From positions 1 through 10,411 of the forward strand of contig JAOUDF010000077.1 in assembly GCA_029859385.1 (NCBI GenBank): a stretch of DNA of 10,411 bases, written 5' to 3'. Shown here piece by piece: positions 1-6,243 of the stretch. A program made the position numbers and the translations under genes. Under the pieces are notes generated by a model. It was not told where the DNA came from. It did not search any database and worked only from the letters and a program-made list of their open reading frames with translations. How positions within the stretch are numbered: the first letter of the stretch is position 1; the number at the start of each line of letters is the position of its first letter. This DNA comes from Nitrospirota bacterium. Its GTDB lineage: Bacteria > Nitrospirota > JAOUDF01.

Positions 1-286
1 GGAGCATATTGATCTCGTAAACCTTTGCATTCCGCTCGCCGGGGGACAGTCTTTCCGCATCGGTATTCTCACCGGCCACGACGTGGATACAATGCGACGG
101 GCAGGCGGCGGCGCAGAGGGAGCAGCCGATGCACCGTTCCAGGCCGTTGTCGTGCCGCTGAAGGATATGCCGCCAGCGGGTGCGCTCGGGCATGGGGCGG
201 TGGTATTCGGGATACTGTTCGGTGATGGGTTTGCTGAAAAGGTGCTTCAGCGTTACCCCGAAGCCCTTGAGAAAATCAGAAAGCAT
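1..286 (-). CDS. nuoI: NADH-quinone oxidoreductase subunit I, partial (C-terminus beyond left edge)
   Basis: NuoI carries clusters N6a and N6b, which pass electrons from NuoG to NuoB in the peripheral arm of complex I. The visible 95 residues begin MLSDFLKGFGVTLKHLF, an amphipathic N-terminal helix typical of the family. The first ferredoxin motif follows at residues 52-62 (C52, C55, C58, C62, then Pro). The second 4Fe-4S motif lies beyond the window. The ATG at 286 is preceded by GGAGAA (299-294) with about 7 nt spacing. It is the last visible gene of the nuo operon. It follows nuoG directly, with no nuoH between them, across a 92-nt gap filled by a palindromic repeat. Identity is based on the cysteine spacing and the surrounding complex I genes. 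Confidence 0.93.
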   Translation of the reverse strand, partial: MLSDFLKGFGVTLKHLFSKPITEQYPEYHRPMPERTRWRHILQRHDNGLERCIGCSLCAAACPSHCIHVVAGENTDAERLSPGERNAKVYEINML

Positions 287-303
287 ACCTTAGTTCTCCA
301 TTG

Positions 304-390
304 TCCCCCTTTGGGAAAGGGGGATTGAGGGGGATTTTGCGACAAAACAGTGCTTCAAATCCCCCCTTGCCCCCTTTGTTAAAGGGGGGG
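304..390. repeat. C/G-rich double palindrome in the nuoG-nuoI junction
   Basis: Two small perfect hairpins share the stem CCCCCTTT / AAAGGGGG with 3-nt loops, at 305-323 (loop GGG) and 370-388 (loop GTT). Each is followed on its inner side by a second G-run or C-run block (ATTGAGGGGGATTTTG at 324-339; CAAATCCCCCCTTG at 356-369). The two halves are imperfect inverted copies of each other around a spacer of about 16 nt. The unit looks like a dispersed intergenic palindrome. Its right end overlaps the nuoG stop codon (381-379). It has no U-run and so is not a classical intrinsic terminator, but it would fold strongly in the nuo transcript. Confidence 0.8.
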
Positions 391-2088
391 ATTATTGAGC
401 AATGAATGGTCAAACATCGTTTCGACCGAGATTGGCCTCAACTCCACATCGAATCCCTTTGCCACTCGCCGGAAAATCTCCGTGCCGGGCAGCGACTGCC
501 CCGGCAAAGACGCAACCGGTGCAATGCGCTGCATCCGCCCTTCCAGATTGACGAGCGTTCCCTCTTTTTCGGGATAGGCCGCGGCGGGCAGCAGCACCGA
601 TGCCTGCTCTGCCACATTCGGTGGAAGTACTGCCCCTTGCGCAATGACGAAGAGGTCGTCACGCCCTTGCAGCAGTGGAGCAATCTCGTCCATCAGCGCG
701 TCGCCCGGCTCTCCGCCGACCAGGTAGAGCGCCTTGATCTTCCCCTCCCGCAACAGCGTGGCCAGCTCGGCTCCCCTGTTGTCTTTGATGATGGCGGCAG
801 CACCGGTTGCATTTCCTGCCGGGTTACGCTTCCCGATTTTGAGTGGCCTCTGCGCACCCGCAATCGCCGCCTGATCGTTGCCCTGCACCACCTTTGCCCC
901 GAAAAACCGCATGGCCACCTTGATCCGCAGGTCGAGAATCGGCAGGTCCCGCTCCGGGTCGCACCCATCGAGCACTATGAGATCGGCGGAATCGATGTCT
1001 TTGATCCTGAATGGCGGCGAGGCGGGCAGGATTTCATCCAAGCCGTACGCCACGAGGTCCGAGCCGATCACCTCGCGGAACAGCCGCGTAAAGAGGTGCA
1101 TCTCCTCACAGGTCAGCGACGGCGAGATAATCCCGGCAATGGCTCCGCTGCCGAACCGCTCCTTGATGGTTTTGAGGTTGCGCACCGCGAAGTCCAGCGC
1201 CTCGTCCCAGCCGGCTTGCGTCATCTTTCCATTGGTCCGCGTGGAAGGCACTGTTGTCCGCTTTGCACCGTAGAGATCAACGTGATTGAACCGCCCCCGG
1301 TCGCAGAGCCAGCCGTCGTCGATATCGGGGTTCTTCCGCGCCACAACCCGCATCACCTGCCCCTGCCGGATGTCGAGACTCACATTACAGCCGCAGCCGC
1401 AGGACGGGCAGACCGAGGGTTTGCGGGTATACTCCCACGGCCGCGCCTTGAACCGGAATTCCTTGGTGGTGAGCGCGCCGACGGGGCAGAGTTCAGTGGT
1501 GTTGCCCGAGTAGTTGGAATCGAAGCGCCTGTCGGGGTGCGGGCCGATATACGACCCCTTGTTCCGGTCGAAGATCCCCAGCTCGGGATGCTGCGCGATC
1601 TCTTCCTGGAACCGCACGCAGCGGGTGCACATGACGCACCGCTCGCGGTCGATGAGGATATGCTCGCCGATGTCTACCGGTTTTTCGAAATGCCATTTCT
1701 CGTCGGTAAAAAAGCTCCTGCCGGGGCCGTGGGCAAAGGTATAGTTCTGGAGCGGGCACTCGCCCCCCTTGTCGCAGACGGGGCAGTCCAGCGGGTGGCT
1801 GGTGAGGAACATGGCCAGCATGTCTTCCCTCGCCTCTATCACCTTGGGGGTATTGGTGAGTACCTTTACGTCAGGCATTACGGGTGTAGAGCATGAAGTA
1901 ACAAGCTTGGGCGCCTTTTCAATCTCCACGAGGCAAAGGCGGCACGACGCGACGATGGAGAGCTTCGGATGGTAGCAGAAGTGCGGAATGGCAATCCCCA
2001 CGGTTTTGGCCGCTTCGAGGATGCTGGTGCCCGCGGGCACTTCCACTTCTTTGCCGTCGATGGTAAGTTTTACCTGTTGATCAGCCAT
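379..2088 (-). CDS. nuoG: NADH-quinone oxidoreductase subunit G (short form)
   Basis: NuoG is the large iron-sulfur subunit that relays electrons from NuoF to NuoI. Residues 1-80 form a plant-type 2Fe-2S domain with C38, C49, C52 and C66 (N1b). The His-Cys motif (N5) uses H98, C102, C105 and C111. N4 uses C151, C154, C157 and C201. The extra N7 cluster is present (C227, C230, C234, C262). Residues 220-569 resemble the molybdopterin-oxidoreductase fold without visible cofactor ligands. At 569 aa it is shorter than E. coli NuoG (about 900) or Thermus Nqo3 (about 780), so the C-terminal part is reduced. The ATG at 2088 has a weak GAG ribosome site at 2099-2097. The last residues (PPL) and the TAA stop lie in the repeat at 304-390. 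Confidence 0.94.
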   Translation of the reverse strand: MADQQVKLTIDGKEVEVPAGTSILEAAKTVGIAIPHFCYHPKLSIVASCRLCLVEIEKAPKLVTSCSTPVMPDVKVLTNTPKVIEAREDMLAMFLTSHPLDCPVCDKGGECPLQNYTFAHGPGRSFFTDEKWHFEKPVDIGEHILIDRERCVMCTRCVRFQEEIAQHPELGIFDRNKGSYIGPHPDRRFDSNYSGNTTELCPVGALTTKEFRFKARPWEYTRKPSVCPSCGCGCNVSLDIRQGQVMRVVARKNPDIDDGWLCDRGRFNHVDLYGAKRTTVPSTRTNGKMTQAGWDEALDFAVRNLKTIKERFGSGAIAGIISPSLTCEEMHLFTRLFREVIGSDLVAYGLDEILPASPPFRIKDIDSADLIVLDGCDPERDLPILDLRIKVAMRFFGAKVVQGNDQAAIAGAQRPLKIGKRNPAGNATGAAAIIKDNRGAELATLLREGKIKALYLVGGEPGDALMDEIAPLLQGRDDLFVIAQGAVLPPNVAEQASVLLPAAAYPEKEGTLVNLEGRMQRIAPVASLPGQSLPGTEIFRRVAKGFDVELRPISVETMFDHSLLNNPPL

Positions 2089-2127
2089 GATATGTTCTCA
2101 GTTATTGATGGTCTCTCGAACAAAGCC

Positions 2128-2154
2128 GTCACACCGGTGAAAACCGGTGTCCAG
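2128..2154 (+). repeat. 27-nt hairpin repeat, variant stem
   Basis: The unit is GTC, then stem ACACCGGT, loop GAAA, stem ACCGGTGT, then CCAG. It has the same flanks, loop and 8-bp stem length as the unit at 3474-3500 (stem ATTCCGGC / GCCGGAAT). The stem differences fall on both arms, so pairing is kept. Confidence 0.8.
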
Positions 2155-2165
2155 CAACACACTCT

Positions 2166-2192
2166 CTGGATTCCGGCGTTCGCCGGAATGAC
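2166..2192 (-). repeat. 27-nt hairpin repeat, inverted copy
   Basis: On the plus strand the unit is CTGG, stem ATTCCGGC, loop GTTC, stem GCCGGAAT, then GAC. It differs from the copy at 3802-3828 only in the loop (GTTC against TTTC). It ends 6 nt before the nuoF stop codon. Confidence 0.85.
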
Positions 2193-2198
2193 AACCTT

Positions 2199-3431
2199 TC
2201 AAACCATGCACCGCTTTTCCCGTATGTGAAACTCGTATTCGTCGCGACAGAATTTAAGGCTGCTCATGATCGGCACAAAGGCCGATTCACCCAGCGGACA
2301 GAAGCAGCGCCCCGCCATCTTTTTACTCACTCTTCCCAGCAGGTCGAGGTCTTCCATCCGCCCCTTGCCGTGCTCGAGCCGGTCCATGATCTCCAGCAGC
2401 CAGTACGTTCCTTCGCGGCACGGCGTGCACTTGCCGCAGGATTCGTGCTGGTAGAAATGCGAAAGGGAGAGGACCGACCGCACAATACAGGTGGCATCGT
2501 CGATGACGATTACCCCGGCGGAACCGAGCATGCTCCCGGCCGCGGCGAGGGTGTCGAAATCCATGGCGATGTCGAGCTGGTCGGGCCCCAGCATGGCCGC
2601 TGAAGCACCGCCAGGGATTACCGCCTTGACCTTCCGGCCGTCGTGCAGACCGCCCGCATGGTTGAAGATGATCTCCCGCAGCGGCGTTCCCAGCGCCAGT
2701 TCGTAGTTGCCGGGCTTCCTCACTGCACCGCTCACCGAGTATATCTTTGTCCCCGCGTTCTTCGGCGTGCCTATGGCGGCGAACCATTCGGGGCCTTTCG
2801 TGATGATGTCGGGCAGGCAGCAGAGGGTCTCGACGTTGTTGATGACCGTCGGTTTGCCGTAGAGCCCTGCCACGGCGGGGAACGGCGGTTTGAGCCGAGG
2901 TTCGGGCCGCTCCCCCTCGATGGAGTTGAGCAACGACGTTTCCTCGCCGCAGATGTATGCCCCCGCACCGCGATAGATCGACAGCTTCAATCGCTCGGGC
3001 AGAACTCCCGCGGCCTGGGCTTCCGCTATGGCCCGCTCCACTCGCTCGATCGACTTTTCGTACTCGCCGCGAATATAGATGTAGACCGTCTCCGCAGCGA
3101 TGGCATGGGCGGCAATGGCGATCCCTTCCAGCAGCAGGTGCGGGTTCTCCTCCATCAACTGGCGATCCTTGAAGGTCCCCGGCTCCCCCTCGTCGGCGTT
3201 GACGCAGAGGTAGCGAGGATAGACGTCCTTCGGCAGGAAACCCCACTTCGTTCCCGTCGGGAAACCTGCCCCACCGCGACCGCGCAGGCCCGAACGCTTC
3301 ACCACGTCGACCACCTCTTCGGGCTTTAAGGCAAGGGTCGCCTTGAGCCCCTCGTAGCCGCCCAGGGAGCGGTAGGTGGCGAGGGTTTCGAGGTTTGGGG
3401 TGCCGTTATGTTTGAAAAGGATTTTTTCCAT
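2199..3431 (-). CDS. nuoF: NADH-quinone oxidoreductase subunit F (FMN/NADH-binding)
   Basis: NuoF oxidises NADH, passes a hydride to FMN and then electrons to cluster N3, at the tip of the peripheral arm of complex I. The glycine-rich FMN loop GRGGAGFPTG is at residues 51-60. The second nucleotide-binding signature (GAGAYICGEETSLLNS) is at residues 155-170. The N3 ligands are C332, C335 and C338 (ESCGKCTPCREG) and C378 (CPLGE). The length of 410 aa is close to normal for NuoF (about 420-445), with no fused thioredoxin-like domain at the N-terminus, so NuoE is not fused here either. The ATG at 3431 has only a weak upstream AGG, so translation may depend on readthrough from upstream genes. The usual partner gene nuoE is absent immediately upstream; a GIY-YIG cassette sits there instead. 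Confidence 0.96.
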   Translation of the reverse strand: MEKILFKHNGTPNLETLATYRSLGGYEGLKATLALKPEEVVDVVKRSGLRGRGGAGFPTGTKWGFLPKDVYPRYLCVNADEGEPGTFKDRQLMEENPHLLLEGIAIAAHAIAAETVYIYIRGEYEKSIERVERAIAEAQAAGVLPERLKLSIYRGAGAYICGEETSLLNSIEGERPEPRLKPPFPAVAGLYGKPTVINNVETLCCLPDIITKGPEWFAAIGTPKNAGTKIYSVSGAVRKPGNYELALGTPLREIIFNHAGGLHDGRKVKAVIPGGASAAMLGPDQLDIAMDFDTLAAAGSMLGSAGVIVIDDATCIVRSVLSLSHFYQHESCGKCTPCREGTYWLLEIMDRLEHGKGRMEDLDLLGRVSKKMAGRCFCPLGESAFVPIMSSLKFCRDEYEFHIREKRCMV

Positions 3432-3473
3432 CTAACCAGAACCTAAAATTACCTATTATCTTAGCAACAAGAC

Positions 3474-3500
3474 GTCATTCCGGCGAAAGCCGGAATCCAG
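3474..3500 (+). repeat. 27-nt hairpin repeat, left boundary of the GIY-YIG cassette
   Basis: The unit is GTC, stem ATTCCGGC, loop GAAA (a GNRA-type tetraloop), stem GCCGGAAT, then CCAG. It is the exact reverse complement of 3802-3828. The nuclease stop codon (3503-3501) begins at the next base. Confidence 0.92.
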
Positions 3501-3791
3501 TCAAATAATTGAATGATACAAATCCAACCAATCGGGATTAGCTCTCTCTATCAATTCAAGTTTCCACTGTCGTTTCCATCCCTTCAATTGTTTTTCCCGC
3601 TGAATAGCTGAGTCCATGTTCTCATGCAATTCATACCAAACCAGTTGATGGACAGCATATCGGTTGGTAAACCCTTCTACCATTTTATTCCTGTGTTCCC
3701 ATATCCTCTTGATGAGGTCGGAAGTCACTCCCACATAGAGAGTTCCATTTCTTTTACTTGCAAGGATATAAACAGCAGGTTGCTTATTCAC
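3501..3791 (-). CDS. small GIY-YIG nuclease-family protein
   Basis: This 96-aa protein has the single-domain GIY-YIG nuclease fold (YhbQ/UPF0213-like or UvrC N-domain-like). The GIY equivalent is VYI at residues 7-9 and the YIG equivalent is YVG at 19-21. The probable catalytic Arg is R29, in the segment SDLIKRIWEHR, and the metal-binding Glu is E66 in REKQLKGWKRQWK. The family's usual N-P-x-W-x-D tail follows at 85-90. All key residues appear intact, so it is probably active. The start is GTG at 3791, preceded by AGGAAAG. Composition is more AT-rich than in its neighbours, which suggests transfer. It lies in the same orientation as nuo and would be co-transcribed. Its cellular role is unknown. 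Its exact bracketing by inverted repeats suggests a role in moving or maintaining them. Confidence 0.9.
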   Translation of the reverse strand: MNKQPAVYILASKRNGTLYVGVTSDLIKRIWEHRNKMVEGFTNRYAVHQLVWYELHENMDSAIQREKQLKGWKRQWKLELIERANPDWLDLYHSII

Positions 3792-3801
3792 CTATACTTT
3801 C

Positions 3802-3828
3802 CTGGATTCCGGCTTTCGCCGGAATGAC
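3802..3828 (-). repeat. 27-nt hairpin repeat, right boundary of the GIY-YIG cassette
   Basis: On the plus strand the unit is CTGG, stem ATTCCGGC, loop TTTC, stem GCCGGAAT, then GAC. It is the perfect inverted partner of 3474-3500. The remaining 50 nt up to the nuoCD stop codon (3829-3878) are AT-rich and show no feature or nuoE remnant that I can see. Confidence 0.92.
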
Positions 3829-3878
3829 AAACAAATACACGCAAACCTTCTCACTAACTACACTCGGTCTCATTTCTC

Positions 3879-5609
3879 CTATCTATCGATATCTCCCAAA
3901 ACCGGATCAAGACTTCCAATCGTCGCAATCGCATCCGCCACCATCCCCCCCTCCAGCATCAGCGGCGCTGCCTGAAGGTTGGCGAAGGAGGGCCCACGCA
4001 GCTTGGCGCGATACGGCTTTGTCCCGCCGTCGGAGACCAGATAGAAGGCAACCTCGCCCCGGGGCCCCTCAATCGCCGAATAGACCTCACCGGGCGGCAC
4101 CACAAATCCCCGCGAAGAGAGAAGAAAATGGTGGATCAGCGCCTCCATGCTCTTGTCCAGCTCCTCGCGCGGCGGCGCCATTACCTTCCGGTCATCGACC
4201 TTTACGGGGCCTCCGGGCAATTTGTCGAGTGCCTGGCGGATGATCCGCAGACTCTGCCGCATCTCCTCCATCCGCACGATGTAGCGGTCGAAACAGTCAC
4301 TGTTGGTGGCCGTCGGGACGTCGAACTCGAAGTGGTCGTAGGAGGAGTAGGGGGCATCCTTTCTCAGGTCCCGTTTGCTGCCGCCGCACCGGAGAAGCGG
4401 GCCGGTAACCGCGTAGCGGAGCCCCAGTTCAGGGTCGAGCCTGCCGACTCCCACGTTACGCTCAAGCCAGATAGGGTTTTTGGTCAGCATGGCCTCGTAG
4501 TCGTCGAAGTGGGCGGGGAATGTGTCGACCACGGCCCGCGCTTTCTCCACAAACCCTTCAGGGATGTCGTCCCGAAGCCCGCCGATGGTGATGAAGCTGG
4601 TCATCATCCGCACCCCCGAGGTGATCTCGAAGATGTCCATGATCGTCTCGCGCTCGCGGAAGCAGTAGAGAAAGACCGACGTAGCGCCGATATCCATGGC
4701 CTGCGCGCCGACGGCGATGAGGTGGCTGGCGATGCGGGTGAGTTCACAGAGGATGACTCGCACATACTGAGCCCGAAGCGGTATCTCCAGTCCCAGCAAC
4801 CGCTCCACGCCGAGGGCATAGGCCAGGTTGTTGGAAAGCGGCGCGAGGTAGTCCATCCGGTCGGTGCAGGTAACGGCCTGCCGCCAGGTGAGCCCCTCCA
4901 TGGTCTTTTCTATGCCGGTATGCAGGTAGCCGATATGGGGGACTACCCGTTTTACCGTTTCCCCTTCCAGCTCCATCGCCAGCCGCATAAGGCCATGGGT
5001 TCCCGGGTGCTGCGGCCCCATGTTGACCAAAAGGCGCCCCCCTTTATCCGACAGGGCTTCATGGCGGAAGGTAGCAATCTCCTCAGGACCTACCTCAAGA
5101 TACCCTTCCAGCCCCTCCTCGCCGACCAGATTCATGCCGGTCACTTCATTGGTCGTGTTCCATGAGAAGGTGACCTCATCGACGTTCCGGACATAATCCT
5201 TTCGGAGGGGGTGACCCTGCCAATTGTCGGGCATGAGGATGCGGCGCAGGTTGGGATGGCCGGTGAAGGATACCCCGAAGAGGTCGAATATCTCCCGCTC
5301 GTACCAGTTGGCGGAGGGCCAGAAAGGGGTGACGCTGGCCACCGATGTTTTTTCAGAGGCGGTTGTCTTTAAGCGGATGAGAGACCCGTGGTCTTTGCTG
5401 GAGCGAAGATGGTAGGAGAGTTCAAAACGTTCCCCCCGCTCCGGGAAATCGGCGGCGGATACGTCCACCAGCACGGTATCCGCAGCTATCCTGCGGGAGA
5501 CGGCGGAAAGACCATCAACTCCTATGCGCACCGTTGTCTCACCGAAGGATTCGGTGACATCGCAGGAGATACTGCTTTTAATGTTATCGATGAGGGCGGA
5601 AGTATTCAT
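3879..5609 (-). CDS. nuoCD: NADH-quinone oxidoreductase fused subunit C/D
   Basis: This single 576-aa protein fuses NuoC (residues about 1-145) and NuoD (about 190-576), as in E. coli (about 600 aa). The NuoC signature WYEREIFDLFGVSFTGHPNL is at 102-121. It is followed by RRILMPDNWQGHPLRKDY (122-139). The NuoD part has MGPQHPGTHG (197-206) with quinone-site histidines H201 and H205. GYLHTGIEK is at 227-235, and RMDYL holds the tyrosine that lines the quinone pocket (Y254). The protein ends with the family-typical GSLDPVLGDIDR. It forms the quinone-reduction site together with NuoB. The ATG at 5609 overlaps the nuoB stop codon by 4 nt (5606-5609), so the two genes are translationally coupled. 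There is no frameshift or break at the junction, so the fusion is genuine. Confidence 0.96.
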   Translation of the reverse strand: MNTSALIDNIKSSISCDVTESFGETTVRIGVDGLSAVSRRIAADTVLVDVSAADFPERGERFELSYHLRSSKDHGSLIRLKTTASEKTSVASVTPFWPSANWYEREIFDLFGVSFTGHPNLRRILMPDNWQGHPLRKDYVRNVDEVTFSWNTTNEVTGMNLVGEEGLEGYLEVGPEEIATFRHEALSDKGGRLLVNMGPQHPGTHGLMRLAMELEGETVKRVVPHIGYLHTGIEKTMEGLTWRQAVTCTDRMDYLAPLSNNLAYALGVERLLGLEIPLRAQYVRVILCELTRIASHLIAVGAQAMDIGATSVFLYCFRERETIMDIFEITSGVRMMTSFITIGGLRDDIPEGFVEKARAVVDTFPAHFDDYEAMLTKNPIWLERNVGVGRLDPELGLRYAVTGPLLRCGGSKRDLRKDAPYSSYDHFEFDVPTATNSDCFDRYIVRMEEMRQSLRIIRQALDKLPGGPVKVDDRKVMAPPREELDKSMEALIHHFLLSSRGFVVPPGEVYSAIEGPRGEVAFYLVSDGGTKPYRAKLRGPSFANLQAAPLMLEGGMVADAIATIGSLDPVLGDIDR

Positions 5610-6061
5610 GCGGCCTTACCAGATATCTCTTCCTGAAGCTTGATGATGCCATAGATCAGCGCCTCGGGGGTAGGTGGGCAACCGGGGACATAGACGTCAA
5701 CCGGCACCACCCTGTCAATCCCCTGCACCAGCGCGTAGTTGTTGAACACGCCGCCGCAGGAGGCGCAAGCGCCCATGGCGATGACCCACTTCGGTTCGGG
5801 CATCTGATCGTAGAGGCGGCGAATGACCGGGGCCATTTTGACGGAGACCCGGCCGGCAACAATCATCAGGTCTGCCTGCCTCGGCGTGGCGCGGAAGACC
5901 TCGGCGCCAAAGCGGGCGATGTCATAGCGCGATGCCGCCATGGACATCATCTCTATGGCGCAGCAGGCAAGCCCGAAGGTAAGGGGCCACAGCGACTGGC
6001 TCCGCGCCCATTTACTGATTTCATCAAGTTTGGTGAGGATAAAGGGTGGTCCCTGTTCCAT
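5606..6061 (-). CDS. nuoB: NADH-quinone oxidoreductase subunit B (cluster N2)
   Basis: NuoB carries the terminal 4Fe-4S cluster N2, which reduces quinone at the interface with NuoCD. With the ATG at 6061 it has 151 residues beginning MEQGPPFILTKLDEI. Cluster ligands are the adjacent C33-C34 (LACCAIEMM), C99 (MGACASCGG) and C128 (VPGCPPTPEA). C102 is an extra cysteine in the middle motif. An upstream TTG at 6091 would add ten residues and has AGGGA in front of it. I prefer the ATG because GGAG at 6073-6070 is well spaced and the predicted promoter leaves almost no leader for the TTG. It is the first gene of the operon here. nuoA, which often precedes nuoB, is missing; the next gene is divergent. 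Confidence 0.93.
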   Translation of the reverse strand: MEQGPPFILTKLDEISKWARSQSLWPLTFGLACCAIEMMSMAASRYDIARFGAEVFRATPRQADLMIVAGRVSVKMAPVIRRLYDQMPEPKWVIAMGACASCGGVFNNYALVQGIDRVVPVDVYVPGCPPTPEALIYGIIKLQEEISGKAA

Positions 6062-6104
6062 AACGGAAGCTCCGATGTAGGAAATAGACAAGATTCCCTA
6101 TTCT

Positions 6105-6131
6105 TTTATATGCAGGGGCAACTTTTGTCAA
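6105..6131 (-). promoter_or_regulatory. candidate sigma70-type promoter of the nuo operon
   Basis: On the minus strand a consensus TTGACA (6131-6126) is followed by TATAAA (6110-6105) with a 15-nt spacer, or by TAAAAG (6108-6103) with 17 nt. The predicted transcription start would be near 6098, about 37 nt before the nuoB ATG at 6061. The -35 box lies inside one arm of the inverted repeat at 6122-6152. Confidence 0.5.
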
Positions 6132-6152
6132 ACAGAACGCCGGTGACAAAAG
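6122..6152. promoter_or_regulatory. perfect 9-bp inverted repeat in the divergent promoter region (possible operator)
   Basis: CTTTTGTCA (6122-6130) and TGACAAAAG (6144-6152) are perfect inverted arms separated by 13 nt, with arm centres 22 bp apart, about two helical turns. The left arm overlaps the predicted -35 box of the nuo promoter. A second, shorter inverted pair (CCGGTG 6140-6145 / CACCGG 6169-6174) lies beside it. This is the geometry of a dimeric regulator site, but I cannot name the regulator. Confidence 0.4.
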
Positions 6153-6232
6153 CAGAGTCTTCTCTTTCCACCGGTATCAGGATATACTTTACCGCAGATA
6201 CTGTTACTCCGTGAGGAATACTTTTGGACTGT

Positions 6233-6238
6233 GGGAGG
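6233..6238 (+). promoter_or_regulatory. ribosome binding site that sets the thioredoxin-gene start
   Basis: GGGAGG lies 5 nt before the ATG at 6244. The upstream in-frame GTG at 6211 has no comparable site. A TATACT at 6183-6188 is a possible -10 box, but no good -35 box accompanies it. Confidence 0.7.
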
Positions 6239-6243
6239 ATGCA

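Larger units (their letters stand above)
2128..2192. mobile_element. 65-bp paired-hairpin (REPIN/MITE-like) element in the nuoF-nuoG junction
   Basis: Two 27-nt hairpin units (2128-2154 and 2166-2192) face each other across an 11-nt spacer. The outer ends are GTC/GAC and the inner ends CCAG/CTGG. This is the same arrangement as the repeats bracketing the GIY-YIG gene at 3474-3828, but without a gene. It fills most of the 110-nt gap between nuoF (stop at 2199) and nuoG (start at 2088). I saw no convincing target-site duplication. Calling it mobile is an inference from structure and recurrence. Confidence 0.65.
3474..3828 (-). mobile_element. GIY-YIG nuclease cassette bounded by perfect 27-bp inverted repeats
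   Basis: A 355-bp unit is made of a 27-bp hairpin repeat (3474-3500), a complete GIY-YIG ORF (3501-3791), 10 nt of leader, and an exact inverted copy of the repeat (3802-3828). The ORF stop codon directly abuts one repeat. The last bases of the other repeat supply the first bases of its ribosome site (AGGA at 3803-3800). Base composition is visibly more AT-rich than in the nuo genes on either side. The unit lies between nuoCD and nuoF, the place nuoE usually holds. Mobility is inferred; no target duplication is evident. Confidence 0.6.

Noticed and set aside
83..328. Plus-strand small open frame at the left edge
   Set aside because: It is the antisense shadow of nuoI, whose frame has the ferredoxin cysteine motif and a ribosome site.
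406..1896. Long plus-strand open frame (496 codons) opposite nuoG
   Set aside because: It is an antisense shadow of a GC-rich gene. The translation has no recognisable domain, and the minus-strand frame contains all the NuoG cysteine motifs.
2128..2192. CRISPR-like repeat-spacer pair
   Set aside because: There are only two units, they are in inverted orientation, the spacer is 11 nt, and no cas genes are present.
2323..3246. Minus-strand open frame of 307 codons within nuoF
   Set aside because: It is an out-of-frame shadow on the same strand as nuoF, with Arg/Gly/Ala-rich low-information protein. The NuoF frame carries the FMN and N3 motifs.
3474..3500. Hairpin as an intrinsic terminator between the GIY-YIG ORF and nuoF
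   Set aside because: In the transcribed direction the stem is not followed by a U-run, and the sequence recurs as a paired element elsewhere in the window, so a repeat is the better explanation.
3466..3836. Target-site duplication flanking the GIY-YIG cassette
   Set aside because: The bases outside the repeats (caacaagac on the left, aaacaaata on the right) do not form a convincing direct repeat.
4128..5165. Plus-strand open frame of 345 codons opposite nuoCD
   Set aside because: It is an antisense shadow with no domain signature. The NuoCD frame is complete and conserved end to end.
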